The notes beneath the pieces were generated by a model. That model searched no databases. It was given only the letters and a program-made list of their open reading frames with translations, and was not told the origin of the DNA. From Campylobacter concisus (GTDB lineage: Bacteria > Campylobacterota > Campylobacteria > Campylobacterales > Campylobacteraceae), in contig LVWL01000017.1 of NCBI GenBank assembly GCA_002092835.1, positions 1 through 64,000 on the forward strand: 64,000 nt of DNA, written 5' to 3'. Positions 27,624 through 37,476 of the stretch are shown in pieces. Position 1 is the first letter of the stretch, and every line of letters begins with the position of its first letter. The position numbers and the translations under genes were made by a program.

Positions 27624-29548
27624 AATATATCTTGGCATTTATCTTTATAGTTGCCATTTCACTTGGCGGAGCATTTTTATATTTTTATTCACAAGTTAGA
27701 TTTGATGCTTACGCTATTATTGATTATAAACCAAAGCTTACAACGCAAATTTTTGATAGAAACAACGAACTCATTGCAAATATCTTTGAAGAAAATAGAA
27801 TTTACGTAAAGTATAACGACATCCCGCCGCGTGTCATCGAAGCACTTGTGGCTATTGAGGATACGAGCTACTTTGAGCATGGTGGCATAAACGTAGAAGC
27901 TATGGCAAGAGCTGCCATAAAAGATATCAAGGCCAGAAAACTAGTCGAGGGAGCTTCAACACTAACACAACAGCTCATTAAAAATTTAGCTCTAAGCCGT
28001 GAGAAGAAATTTACAAGAAAGATAAAAGAAATCGTGCTTGCCATGAAGCTTGAAAGCGAGCTTAGCAAAGAAGATATCATCGAAAGATACCTAAATCATG
28101 TCTATTTTGGACATGGTTACTACGGCATAAAAACAGCAGCTGAGGGGTATTTTAGAAAAGAGTTAAATGAGCTAAGCATAAAAGAGGTTGCCATGCTAGT
28201 TGGCTTGCCAAAGGCTCCAAGCACCTATGATCCTACAAAGCACCTTGACCTATCACTTAGCCGTGCAAATAGAGTGCTTGAGAGAATGTATAGTATCGGC
28301 TGGATAAATGAGGATGAGTACCGCAAGGGCGTGCTTGAAGAGCCAGCGGTCTTTGACGATACACTCACAAGGAATAAAGCTCCTTACGTAGTCGATGAGA
28401 TAATAAAAGAGGCTTCAAAGAAATTTGACGATATAAAAACTGGTGGTTATAAGATACAAAGCACAGTTGATCTAAATGTTCAAAAGATCGCTCAAGAAGC
28501 TCTAGTCTATGGCTACAATGAAATTTTAAAGCGCGATAAAAAAGCAAATGCAGAAATCCTAAATGGAGCTATAGTAGTCACTCATCCACAAAGTGGTCAA
28601 ATTTTGGCACTAATTGGCGGTATTGACTACACAAAAAGCAGCTATAACCGTGCCACTCAAAGTAAGCGCCAGCCAGGATCTAGCTTTAAGCCATTTATCT
28701 ATCAAATAGCCCTTGATAGCGGCTACTCAGTAGTCTCTCAAGTAGCTGATATCGCCAGGACATTTGACATGGGTAACGGCAAAGAGTGGACGCCAAAAAA
28801 CTATAGCGGCGGTTTTCAAGGCTATATCACTATAAAATCAGCCATAACCCAGTCGCGTAACCTCGCAACCATAAATTTGCTAAACGACCTTGGTCTTAGC
28901 TCAGTTCGTAAACAGCTTACTGATATGGGCTTTAACGATATCCCAGAAAATTTATCTATCGCACTTGGAAGTTTTGGGATTTCGCCACTTGATTTTGCAA
29001 AATTTTACTCGATGTTCCCAAATGAGGGCGAGATGGTTGAGCCAACACTTATTAAGCATATAGAAAATAGCTTTGGGGCTTCGATGGATTATGAACCACA
29101 AAGAAAGCAAGTGCTAAAACCTGAGCAGGCATTTTTGATGACGACACTTCTTCAAAATGTCGTAAATAACGGTACTGGACGCAACGCTAAAATAAATGGC
29201 ATCCAAATAGCAGGCAAAACCGGCACAACAAACAATAACATCGATGCTTGGTTTTGTGGCTACTCACCTGATATCGAAGCAATAATCTGGTACGGAAATG
29301 ACGACAACAGCCCTATGAAAAAGATTGAGGGTGGTGGTAGAACAGCCGCACCTGTGTTTAAGAAATTTATGGAAGGCTACATTAAGCTTTATCCTACTTT
29401 AAGACGTGCATTTGAGCAGCCAGATGGTGTTTATAAAGGCTATTATGGTGGCAGTGACGAATACTACACAAACGACTCACCACTACCTCAAAATATACCA
29501 GCAAATGACATCATACAAGATCAAGAAAATGATGGATTATTATTTTAG
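27620..29548 (+). CDS. pbpA: Penicillin-binding protein 1A (glycosyltransferase/transpeptidase)
   Basis: A 642-residue class A PBP. It has a short cytoplasmic tail and one N-terminal helix (about 3-24). The GT51 domain carries EDTSYFEHGG (catalytic Glu near 80) and EGASTLTQQLIKNL. The transpeptidase domain has QPGSSFKPF (SxxK), SRN in TQSRNLATIN, and KTGTTNN. It polymerises and cross-links peptidoglycan on the periplasmic face. It starts in a 4-nt overlap with maf, and the ComEA-like gene follows after 9 nt. Confidence 0.95.
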   Translation: MKYILAFIFIVAISLGGAFLYFYSQVRFDAYAIIDYKPKLTTQIFDRNNELIANIFEENRIYVKYNDIPPRVIEALVAIEDTSYFEHGGINVEAMARAAIKDIKARKLVEGASTLTQQLIKNLALSREKKFTRKIKEIVLAMKLESELSKEDIIERYLNHVYFGHGYYGIKTAAEGYFRKELNELSIKEVAMLVGLPKAPSTYDPTKHLDLSLSRANRVLERMYSIGWINEDEYRKGVLEEPAVFDDTLTRNKAPYVVDEIIKEASKKFDDIKTGGYKIQSTVDLNVQKIAQEALVYGYNEILKRDKKANAEILNGAIVVTHPQSGQILALIGGIDYTKSSYNRATQSKRQPGSSFKPFIYQIALDSGYSVVSQVADIARTFDMGNGKEWTPKNYSGGFQGYITIKSAITQSRNLATINLLNDLGLSSVRKQLTDMGFNDIPENLSIALGSFGISPLDFAKFYSMFPNEGEMVEPTLIKHIENSFGASMDYEPQRKQVLKPEQAFLMTTLLQNVVNNGTGRNAKINGIQIAGKTGTTNNNIDAWFCGYSPDIEAIIWYGNDDNSPMKKIEGGGRTAAPVFKKFMEGYIKLYPTLRRAFEQPDGVYKGYYGGSDEYYTNDSPLPQNIPANDIIQDQENDGLLF

Positions 29549-29557
29549 GAAGATAAG

Positions 29558-29845
29558 ATGTGGATTAAAATTTTACTTTGTTTAGTAGTCGCAAGTATTG
29601 CATATGGCGCTAATCTAAATACGGCCAGCAAAAACGAGTTGATGGAGCTTGGGCTAAGCAAAGGCCAAGCGTTAAACATTATAAAATACAGAAAAGCCCA
29701 TAAATTTAAAAGCATCGATGAGCTTGAAAAAATCCAAGGTATTGGCTTTAACGATATGCAAAAAGTTAAGGCAAAACTTAGTATAAAAGAGAATACAAAA
29801 GTAAAAAAATCTGAAGTAAAAAGCTCTAAAGGCAAGAAAAAATAA
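29558..29845 (+). CDS. ComEA-like helix-hairpin-helix protein, exported
   Basis: A 95-residue protein with a Sec signal peptide (about 1-19, ending AYGA) and paired helix-hairpin-helix motifs (NLNTASKNELMELGL, then LEKIQGIGFNDMQKVKAKL). A Lys-rich tail follows. The layout matches small periplasmic ComEA-type DNA-binding proteins, which draw transforming DNA through the periplasm; competence use here is inferred. It follows pbpA by 9 nt. The tail Lys runs are homopolymeric at DNA level, so the exact end should be treated with care. Confidence 0.85.
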   Translation: MWIKILLCLVVASIAYGANLNTASKNELMELGLSKGQALNIIKYRKAHKFKSIDELEKIQGIGFNDMQKVKAKLSIKENTKVKKSEVKSSKGKKK

Positions 29846-29920
29846 TCTTATTTTTTATTTGAAATTTCTAGCCATTTACATTTGAGTCCTATTATTATGG
29901 CTTTTACAAAGGCTGAAAAG

Positions 29921-31490
29921 ATGCTAAATATTAATAAATTTAAAAATATCGGTTTTTTAAAGTTTCTGGTTTTATTTACTGCTTACATATTTTTTATAAA
30001 TTATATCTTTTTATACAAAGGCGTTTTTTAGGCTTTCTACAAAATAATCAACTCTCTTTTTCTATATTCTTTTTTCTTATATTTGCAATTGTCTTTATCT
30101 TGGTTTTTGCTAGTATTTTTTGTATCTTATTTGTGCCTTTTTTGCTAAAGCCAGTTGCAATTATTTTGATTTTAGCAAGTGGCATATCTGTTTACTTTAT
30201 GCAAGCATATGGTGTTATTATAGATAAAGATATGTTATTAAACGTCCTACACACCGATACCAAAGAAGCCTTTAGTTACTTTAGCACAGGTTTAGTTTTT
30301 TGGATAATTTTTACAACCATCTTACCTTGCGTATATGTATCATTTGTAAAAATTAACTATGGTAGTTTCAAAAATGAGCTTAAATCAAGAGCAAAAATTA
30401 TCTCATTTTCTATAGTTGCGATAGCTATCATATTTTCATTAACGTCTAAAATTTTTATACCATTTTTTAGAGAACACTCAAATTTAAGGACCGCATTACT
30501 CCCATACTATCCCATCTACTCGGCTGCAAAGCTAGTAAAATCGATCACACAAAAACCACTACCTTTTACTTATGTAGCAGATGATGCGGTACTAGCTGAT
30601 GATAAAAAGAAAATTTTAGTTTTGATAGTTGGCGAGACGCAAAGAAGCAGAAACTACTCACTAAATGCTACGCCAAAAACGATACGAATAAATTTACTAA
30701 ACAAAAAGGTGTGGTAAGTTTTACAAATTTCTACTCATGTGGAACAGCCACGGAGACTAGCGTGCCTTGCTTATTTTCAGACTTAAAGCGAGAAAATTTT
30801 AGCAACCGCGAAGCTAAAGCTCGTGAAAATTTAGTTGATATCATCAACAAACTTGGAATAAAAACATACTTTTTTGGCAACAATAGCGGCGGCTGCAAGG
30901 GCGTTTGCGACAATCTTGATCAAAACCATACTTCAGATCATAGAGCAGAAGGCTTTGATGAAGTGATATTTGATGAGGCCAAAAAGGTCATCAAAGATGC
31001 AAATTCCACCACCTTTATCGTGCTACATCTGCAAGGCTCGCACGGCCCTATCTACTACAAAGGCTACCCAAGCAAATTTAAAGAATTTACCCCAACTTGT
31101 GATACTGCCGAGCTAAATAAATGCACGCCAGATGAGATAGCAAATACCTATGACAACACTATTTTATATGAGGACTATCTACAAAGCGAGCTAATAAACG
31201 CCCTTGAAGCAAGAAAAGATGAATTTGAAGTCACCATGTTCTTTTTCTCAGATCACGGGGAGAGCCTAGGTGAAAACGGTATATATTTACATGGTCTGCC
31301 TTATTCCATCGCTCCAGATGAGCAAAAACACATCCCAGCCATCGTCTTTTCAAGCGATAGTGGGCTTTTAAAAAGGCTAAAAGCTAGAAAAAACGAAAGT
31401 CTTTCGCATGATTTTATATTTAGCTCAGTTCTTGGATATTTTGGAATAAAAACTAAGGCCTATAAGCCAGAATTTGATATTTTCAGATAG
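29921..31490 (+). pseudogene. Phosphoethanolamine transferase EptA/EptC type, two frameshifts
   Basis: Three frames encode one protein. The N-terminus (MLNINKFKNIGF) stops at KGVF. Adding T to the T6 run at 30024-30029 continues it as LGFLQNNQLSF and the 30100 frame. Adding G at 30667 (AATGC to AATGGC) restores SLNGYAKNDTNKFTKQKGVV and the last frame. The restored length is 523 residues, normal for the family. There are about five N-terminal helices, then a periplasmic sulfatase-like domain with VGETQRSRN, the CGTATETSVPCLF nucleophile Thr region and FSDHGESLGENG. These enzymes add phosphoethanolamine to lipid A and, in C. jejuni, to FlgG and N-glycans. Both breaks may be sequencing artefacts. 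Confidence 0.88.
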
Positions 31491-31500
31491 TAAATTTAAA

Positions 31501-31528
31501 GCCAGCCTAGGCAAAGCCTGAAGCTGGC
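31501..31528. terminator. Bidirectional terminator between the EptA-type gene and glyS
   Basis: GCCAGC...GCTGGC outer arms with an inner AGGC...GCCT pair form a two-part stem in the short gap between convergent genes. Confidence 0.75.
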
Positions 31529-31534
31529 GCAAAT

Positions 31535-33552
31535 TTAAAAGCTGATCTCTTTTATATCAGCTACTTTTAGTATCTCACTATAAATTTGACCGATGACCGC
31601 GATGCGATTATTTCGCACTTTCTCATTTTCAACATTTATCATAACTTTGTCAAAAAACTCATCGATCTGTGGTTTTAGAGCAAATAGTGCCTTTAATCTT
31701 GGCTCGTATGCAAGGCTCTTATCAACTGCACTAAATGCATCATTTAGGGCTTTTTCAGCATCTATCTCAAAGAGACTCTCGTTCACCTTGCTAAATTTAT
31801 CATCTTTTATGATGTTTGCAAGGCGCTTAAATGTCGAGAAATTCTCCCTAAAACTTGGCTCACTTGAAATTTTAGCAAGTGCCTCTATTATCTTAGTTAG
31901 CTCCAAGATATCCTTTTCACCACTTTTTATGCACGCTTTTACGATAGAAGCGTTTGCATCAAAGAAAGTGTAGAGTCTATCAAGGATGAAATTCATAAGC
32001 ACTTCAACATCAAATTTCTTATACTCTTTTGCGATATCTTCTAAAATTTCTTTTATATTAAATTTCAAATTATGCGCCAAAACGATCTTTATCACGCCAT
32101 TAGCCGCACGTCTTAGAGCGTATGGATCTTTTGTGCCGCTTGGGATTTTGCCGATACTAAAGAGCCCCATTAGCGTATCAAGCTTATTTGAAAGCGCCAC
32201 AACCGAGCTAAATGCCTTACTTGGGCACTGCGCCTCCTCGCCGTCTGGCAAATACTGCTCTTTTATGGCTAGAACGACGTCTTTATCCTCGTTTTAGCCT
32301 TTGCATAGTAAGCGCCCATGATACCTTGAAGCTCGGTAAACTCATAAACCATCTGCGTTGTAAGATCAGCCTTGCTTAACATCACAGCTCGCTCAAGCTT
32401 GGCTCCATACTTGCCAGCTTCTTTTTTGAGTAGCTCGTCGTAGTTGCTAGCAAGTTTTTTGGCCACTTTTAGCTCTCTAAGCTCTTTTTCATAGATACTT
32501 CCAAGCTCTTTTAGGTAGGTTATATTTTTTAGTTTTTCTGGGCTAAATTCGTGCGCTAGGTCGCTTTGCCAAAAGAACATCGCATCACTTAGCCTTGCCC
32601 TTAGCACCTTTTCGTTGCCCTTGATGATGAGTGAGTAGTCTTTTGTGATGGCGTTGCTAACGACAACGAAGCCATTTGCGAGCTTACCATCTTTAAAGAC
32701 TGGGAAGTAGCGCTGATTTTCTTTCATGGAAGTGATTATGACCTCGCTTGGCACCTCCAAAAATTCCTCTTCAAATGAGCCAAGAAGTGCTGTCGGATAC
32801 TCGGTGATCGCCACAACTTCAGCCAATAGATCTATATCGATCTCGATCTTTAGCCCGCTTTTTTGGCTAATTTTTTCAAACTCATCAAGGATTATTTTTT
32901 CTCTCTCGTCTGCTTCAAGCACGACACCACGGCTCTTTGAGCCTTCAAAATACTCTTTTATATTTGAAATTTTTATCTTGTCGTAGCTGATACTTCTGTG
33001 AGGATAGGTAGAGTTACTGCTCTCTACGCCAAATTTGTTAAATTTAATGACCTCATCTCCAAGCAAGCATAAAAACGATCTTATCGGGCGGATAAACTCA
33101 AACTCGCCGTTGCCCCAGCGCATAGACTTGCCAAAGCTAAGGCTCTTTAAAAACTCTTCAACCATCTCACCCATTATCTTAGCAACCAGCTCGCCCTTCA
33201 CCTCTTTTTCGTAGTAAAGCACCTCTTTGCCGTCTATCTCTTTAAATTTAAGCTCACTTTCATCTATGCCGCATTTATTTGCAAAGCTGAGTGCTGCCTT
33301 TGTAAATGCTCCGTCTTTTAGTGCCACTTGCTTTGGCGCACCGATAAAGCTAGCCACGCTATCAGGCTGAGATTGTGGAAATTTCTCATGAAAAAAGACC
33401 AAACGACGCGGCGTATAATAAAATTTAAAAGGGCTTACAAGATTATATTTTTCAAGTACAGCCTGCCATTTAGCATTGATATTTGGCAGCTCCCTTAAAA
33501 AGGGTATCGCTGGAAGCTCCTCAACTCCGATTTCTAACAATAACTCTTTCAT
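31535..33552 (-). pseudogene. glyS: Glycyl-tRNA synthetase beta subunit, split by one frameshift
   Basis: The first frame ends AYYAKAKTRIKTSF-stop and the second starts around PDGEEAQCPSKAF. Adding one base to the T4 run at 32292-32295 (A4 on the coding strand) restores AYYAKAKNEDKDVVLAIKEQ and a 672-residue GlyS. The N-terminal signature LLEIGVEELPAIPF and the FDKVM-type anticodon-binding C-terminus are intact. With GlyQ it charges tRNA-Gly and should be essential, so the break is almost surely not real. The alpha subunit gene is not in this window. Confidence 0.93.
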
Positions 33553-33701
33553 ATTTCACTCTTTTTATTAAAATTTTCTCTTTTTTCTCTTACCATTTTT
33601 CTTGCCCTCTCCTTCTCCTGTGACTGCAAAATGACGCCTCTTATCATAAAAATAAGAAATAAAACAAACGCCGTAATCATAAAAATATCTAAAATTTGCA
33701 C
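33549..33701 (-). CDS. Small membrane protein, 50 residues
   Basis: A GTG start 3 nt after the nuclease stop opens 50 codons: VQILDIFMITAFVLFLIF forms one helix, then a strongly charged tail (QEKERARKMVREKRE). The stop overlaps the glyS start (ATATGA), which argues for translational coupling in an operon nuclease-small protein-glyS. A GGAG lies a short way upstream. No family is recognised. Confidence 0.5.
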   Translation of the reverse strand: MQILDIFMITAFVLFLIFMIRGVILQSQEKERARKMVREKRENFNKKSEI

Positions 33702-33704
33702 TCT

Positions 33705-35108
33705 CTACTCCACAAAGATTTGGTTTTCCCTCTTATAAATTTTAACTCTCGCATTTTCAAAACTATACTCGCCATCTTTTAGCTTTTTCTTACTATAAAC
33801 CCTGATCTTACCGTATGGTGTATGCAGATAGCCTCTCTCTAGTCTGCCCGAAATTTTAGCAAAGACATCGCCACTTCTAGCTTCACTTAATTGCGATGCA
33901 TCTAGTAAATTTTCGCTAATATCTTTTGTGCCGTGCTCATTTGTGATCTCATAAGAGCTAACTTCAAGCGCATCTTTATAAATTTTCATTCGCCTTACTA
34001 AAATATCTAGCTCTTCGCCTACAGTAACGCTATTTTTAGGATCATAAACATAAATTCCGCGGTGATTTTTCGAGATAATAAAGCCATGCTTATCTTTTAA
34101 GATAACAACCGCTTTTTCAATCACTGCTGGAACTGCCTCTGGGTGATCAAAAAGCGTATCCACATCAGCCGTCTTATAGTTTTGTTCGCTTATTTTTTTA
34201 TTGGCTTTGTTTTCATCTTTTTTAAAAATTTTACTCACAAAGCCTTTTTTTACTGGGCTTGGATCAGTTGAAATTTTAAACTTTAATGCAAAGTGATCCG
34301 AGTAAAGGTCGCTCTTTGCAAAGCCTTTTTCATCGACTGCAAAGTTTGGTTTAAAGACTTCAAAACTGCCACTAACATAACTTAGATCGCCATTTTCCAT
34401 AAAGCTAGATGAAAGCAAAACATGATCGATCGCTCTTTTTTTGCCATGTACTGCGTGAGAATATCTATCTTTTGGATCAAGCTCTTTATAAAGATCATAA
34501 AAATTTCTCGTTGCAATGATGTCATTTAGAATGGATTTTTGTCCAAAGGGCGAGTTAAAATCACCCAAAATAATCGCATTTTTCTCTTTACCAAGAGCTG
34601 TTCTTAACGTTTTTTCAGCCTTTTTTTGCATATTTATACCATTTTTATAAGTTGGAAAGTGATTTACAAATATGCTAAATTTCTTACCTTCCGTCTCAAA
34701 AATAACCTTTAAAATATTTCTCGTCTTTACGTTTGGAACTTTAAAAATTTCACTGCCGATTGGCTGTAACTTTGAAATAAGCCCAAGCCCAACAGGCGAG
34801 TTTTTCTCCTTTGTAAAGCTTATAAATTTATACTCGCTATCACTTACTAGAGCTTTTAAAACCTGTTCATTTTCGATCTCTTGAAGTGCGATAATGTCAG
34901 TATTTAGTGCATTTATGACTTGTCTTGTTCTTTGTAGTTTTGAATCAGCCGCCTCGCAGTCCCATTTTGATACACCTACTTTAAAATCAAGATACTCGCT
35001 ACCATCATCTTTGCAATCAAATAAATTTTGCACATTATAAGTTGCGATGCTAATTTCACTCGCAAATGCCACCAAAATGGTAAAAAACAAAGCAAAAACT
35101 ACTCTCAA
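33705..35108 (-). CDS. Exported endonuclease/exonuclease/phosphatase-family protein
   Basis: A 467-residue protein. The signal peptide (about 1-16, VVFALFFTILVAFA) is followed by an EEP domain with ATYNVQNLFD, ALQEIENEQVL, AIILGDFNSPFG and LYSDHFALKF, the usual Asn, Glu, Asp/Asn and Asp-His catalytic set. From about residue 300 a separate region includes FDHPEAVPAVIEK and a small beta-rich C-terminus. It would be a periplasmic nuclease or phosphodiesterase; substrate is unknown. It overlaps trmL by 4 nt. Confidence 0.85.
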   Translation of the reverse strand: MRVVFALFFTILVAFASEISIATYNVQNLFDCKDDGSEYLDFKVGVSKWDCEAADSKLQRTRQVINALNTDIIALQEIENEQVLKALVSDSEYKFISFTKEKNSPVGLGLISKLQPIGSEIFKVPNVKTRNILKVIFETEGKKFSIFVNHFPTYKNGINMQKKAEKTLRTALGKEKNAIILGDFNSPFGQKSILNDIIATRNFYDLYKELDPKDRYSHAVHGKKRAIDHVLLSSSFMENGDLSYVSGSFEVFKPNFAVDEKGFAKSDLYSDHFALKFKISTDPSPVKKGFVSKIFKKDENKANKKISEQNYKTADVDTLFDHPEAVPAVIEKAVVILKDKHGFIISKNHRGIYVYDPKNSVTVGEELDILVRRMKIYKDALEVSSYEITNEHGTKDISENLLDASQLSEARSGDVFAKISGRLERGYLHTPYGKIRVYSKKKLKDGEYSFENARVKIYKRENQIFVE

Positions 35109-35584
35109 ATCTCACTCCTAAAGTCAAATTCAGTGATATTTTGCCTGATCGCCTCATACGCGATAATGCCAGCACTCATAGCTAAATTTAAGCTCCTGCC
35201 CTCTTTTCCCATTGGTATGGTTATGGCATTTTTAAAATTTATATCCATAAATTCTCTTGGCAGTCCAGTACTCTCGCCACCAAAAAATATAAAATCTCCT
35301 GGCTTAAACTCGGCCTCGTAGTAAAGCCTATTTGTCTTTGTAGTAGCGAAGAAAAATCTATCCTTGTGGCTTAAGTTTGCTTCTAAAAATTCTTCCAAAC
35401 TATCCCAAATTTTTGGATTTAAAATTTTCCAGTAGTCAAGCCCTGCTCGTCTAACAGCCTTTTCACTCAGATCAAACACAGTGGGCTTAACGATATGTAG
35501 CTTTAAATTTGCATTAACACACATTCTACCGATAGCTCCAGTATTTTGCGGTATCTGAGGATAAACTAAGACTATGTTAAACAT
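35105..35584 (-). CDS. trmL: tRNA (cytidine/uridine-34-2'-O)-methyltransferase
   Basis: A 159-residue SPOUT enzyme. The N-terminal block VYPQIPQNTGAIGRMCVNAN and C-terminal FFGGESTGLPRE plus GKEGRSLNLAMSAGIIAYEA form the knot that binds SAM. TrmL methylates the wobble ribose of certain tRNA-Leu species. The family member usually has IPM(x)RSLNLS; here IPMGKEGRSLNLA is a minor variant. It starts just upstream of the nuclease gene and has no close upstream partner. Confidence 0.9.
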   Translation of the reverse strand: MFNIVLVYPQIPQNTGAIGRMCVNANLKLHIVKPTVFDLSEKAVRRAGLDYWKILNPKIWDSLEEFLEANLSHKDRFFFATTKTNRLYYEAEFKPGDFIFFGGESTGLPREFMDINFKNAITIPMGKEGRSLNLAMSAGIIAYEAIRQNITEFDFRSEI

Positions 35585-35658
35585 AAGCTTTCTTTGCCTT
35601 AAAAAGTGTTATAAACTAGCCTATTTTAGCCAAAATGGGCTTTTAAGAGTTTTAAAGA

Positions 35659-36858
35659 CTAATCTTTTCTAGGCTTACGCTCGCTTAGATATTTTGAAAT
35701 TTCAAGCTCTTGCCTACGTTTTATCTCTTTTGCAATTTCTTCGTTTTTAAAACCAGCTGATAAAATTTCTGCCACATCGACTTTCGCGTCAAATTTTGCC
35801 TCATAAATTCCAAGCTTCACAGCACGCTCTATCCGCTCTTTATTATAAGCTCCAAGCCATGATTTTATGGGCATATTTAGAGCTATTTGCATTAGCTCTT
35901 TATCGATTGGCATGTCCTTAAAATAAGGCTGCTTTAAGATAGAAAAGTAGCTCTTTGGCAGACGCATTTTCTCTAAAATTTCATTTGCGTCAAGCTCAAA
36001 TTTGCCAAACAAAAGATACAAAAATAGCCTCTCATCATCCACAAATTCTCTAGCACTCTTAAGATCGCTTAAAAATCCATCGTCCATAGAAATTTGCATA
36101 CCAAAAATTTCTTTAAAAAGTCCAAGCTCAAAAAGATAGCAAGCTCCTTTTTCAAGATGCTTTGCACGAAAAAATTTAATAAGCTCAGTATTTATCCTAT
36201 CTCTACTTAGATGCTCTAAACTAAGGCTTTTCATAAGAGCTATCGTCTCGTTTGCTATACTAAAATCAAGCCTTGAGCTAAACTGCACTCCTCTAAGCAC
36301 CCTTAGTGGATCCTCTTTAAATTTTTCACTATCAATGTGCCTTAATATCTTGTTTGCTAGATCTTGCTTCCCACCGTAAAAGTCTAAAATTTCTCCATTA
36401 AAGATATTCATCATTATGGCATTTATTGTAAAATCTCGCCTAAGGCTCGCCATTTTGGGATCGTTAATATAGCTTACTGCAAAGTCTTTGTGTGAATTTC
36501 CAGTTTTGCTCTCGCTTCTTGGAAGCCCAATATCGTAGTTTTTGTATTTGTAGATGAAGTAGCTTTTGCCAACACCGCTCGCTCCTATGCTAGCCATCAA
36601 CTCATCAAACTTGGTAGGCTCGATGTCATAGACCTCAATATCGTAGTCATAAATTTCTCGCCCAAGAAGAGCGTCTCTCACGCACCCGCCAACTAGATAA
36701 ACGCGCGATGAAAAAGGAGCAAATAGCGATCTAAAAAAGTCTAGCTCGCTATTTTTATAAATTTCATTTTTGATTTTTAAATTTTGCAATCTCTCATCCG
36801 TCAGGCAGTTTATAAACTCACTTTGAGAGATTTTGAAGTCTATTTTCGATGTTTGCAA
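35659..36858 (-). CDS. cca: CCA tRNA nucleotidyltransferase / poly(A) polymerase family
   Basis: About 399 residues. The class II nucleotidyltransferase motif RVYLVGGCVRDALLGREIYDYDIE is near residue 52, RRDFTINAIMMN follows, and NTELIKFF belongs to the later conserved region. It adds or repairs the 3' CCA of tRNA. The TTG start at 36858 overlaps the CiaD-like gene by 41 nt, so a somewhat later start is possible. C. jejuni has the same cca position downstream of ciaD. Confidence 0.88.
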   Translation of the reverse strand: MQTSKIDFKISQSEFINCLTDERLQNLKIKNEIYKNSELDFFRSLFAPFSSRVYLVGGCVRDALLGREIYDYDIEVYDIEPTKFDELMASIGASGVGKSYFIYKYKNYDIGLPRSESKTGNSHKDFAVSYINDPKMASLRRDFTINAIMMNIFNGEILDFYGGKQDLANKILRHIDSEKFKEDPLRVLRGVQFSSRLDFSIANETIALMKSLSLEHLSRDRINTELIKFFRAKHLEKGACYLFELGLFKEIFGMQISMDDGFLSDLKSAREFVDDERLFLYLLFGKFELDANEILEKMRLPKSYFSILKQPYFKDMPIDKELMQIALNMPIKSWLGAYNKERIERAVKLGIYEAKFDAKVDVAEILSAGFKNEEIAKEIKRRQELEISKYLSERKPRKD

Positions 36859-37234
36859 GAGTAAATTCTAAAAACTTAGTAGTTAGCTCAAGCCTTGAAG
36901 CGAGATCTTGCTCGCTAGTTTGCTTAAGCCCTTCAAAAAGTACCTCGATGCGTTCAGCAAGGTTTGCCAAAAAAAATTCCTCTTCGCTTATCTCTCTACT
37001 TTTTGGAGAAATTTCTATCTCGACTTTTGGCTCAAACTCTTTTGAAGCTTCTAAATTTAGTTCAAAATTTGGTTCATTTTCCACTCTCTCCTTTTCGGAT
37101 TCTATTACCAAAAGCTCTTTTTTTAAATTTTCTTGCTCTAGCTCTTCTTGCTTCTTATTTTGTAAAGCCTCTATCTTTTTAAGCTCGGCGCTAACCTCAC
37201 TAATTGCCATTCTAGCGATATCATCAAGCTTCAT
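36818..37234 (-). CDS. CiaD-like coiled-coil protein
   Basis: About 138 residues, starting [18 protein letters not shown]. The ATG at 37234 is preferred because it overlaps the upstream stop as ATGA; a GTG at 37249 is the alternative. The protein is acidic, with predicted coiled coils in the middle (ELKKIEALQNKKQEELEQEN) and at the end (FTLANIENRLQNL). Position and N-terminus match C. jejuni CiaD (Cj0788), an effector delivered through the flagellum that promotes host cell invasion. The middle part diverges, so the effector role is inferred. Confidence 0.65.
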   Translation of the reverse strand: MKLDDIARMAISEVSAELKKIEALQNKKQEELEQENLKKELLVIESEKERVENEPNFELNLEASKEFEPKVEIEISPKSREISEEEFFLANLAERIEVLFEGLKQTSEQDLASRLELTTKFLEFTLANIENRLQNLSK

Positions 37235-37476
37235 AATCTTATCAACCACCTTTTAAATTCATTTATCTCTTCATCACTTTTCATCGCTATAAAAAACTCT
37301 TTCATCTGCTCATTTTTTATCACTCGCTCTTTTCTTAGTCCGCTTAAACGATTGATCGCGCTAAGCGCATCTTTGTTTGAGGGGTCTTGCTTCAAGATGT
37401 TCTTGTAAATTTCAAGTGCATCATCTTTTAGTCCTTGAGCTTCGTAGATGAGTGCTTCAGTGATTGTGTTTTTCAT
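37231..37476 (-). CDS. Small TPR-like protein
   Basis: An 81-residue soluble protein with one tetratricopeptide-like helical hairpin ([20 protein letters not shown] then [14 protein letters not shown]). It overlaps leuB upstream (ATGA) and the CiaD-like gene downstream (ATGA), so it is translated as part of the same operon. The C. jejuni orthologue next to ciaD is, to my knowledge, uncharacterised. Confidence 0.75.
   Translation of the reverse strand: MKNTITEALIYEAQGLKDDALEIYKNILKQDPSNKDALSAINRLSGLRKERVIKNEQMKEFFIAMKSDEEINEFKRWLIRL

Noticed and set aside
37234-37249. GTG at 37249 as the CiaD-like start
   Set aside because: The ATG at 37234 overlaps the upstream stop as ATGA, the coupling used by all neighbours.
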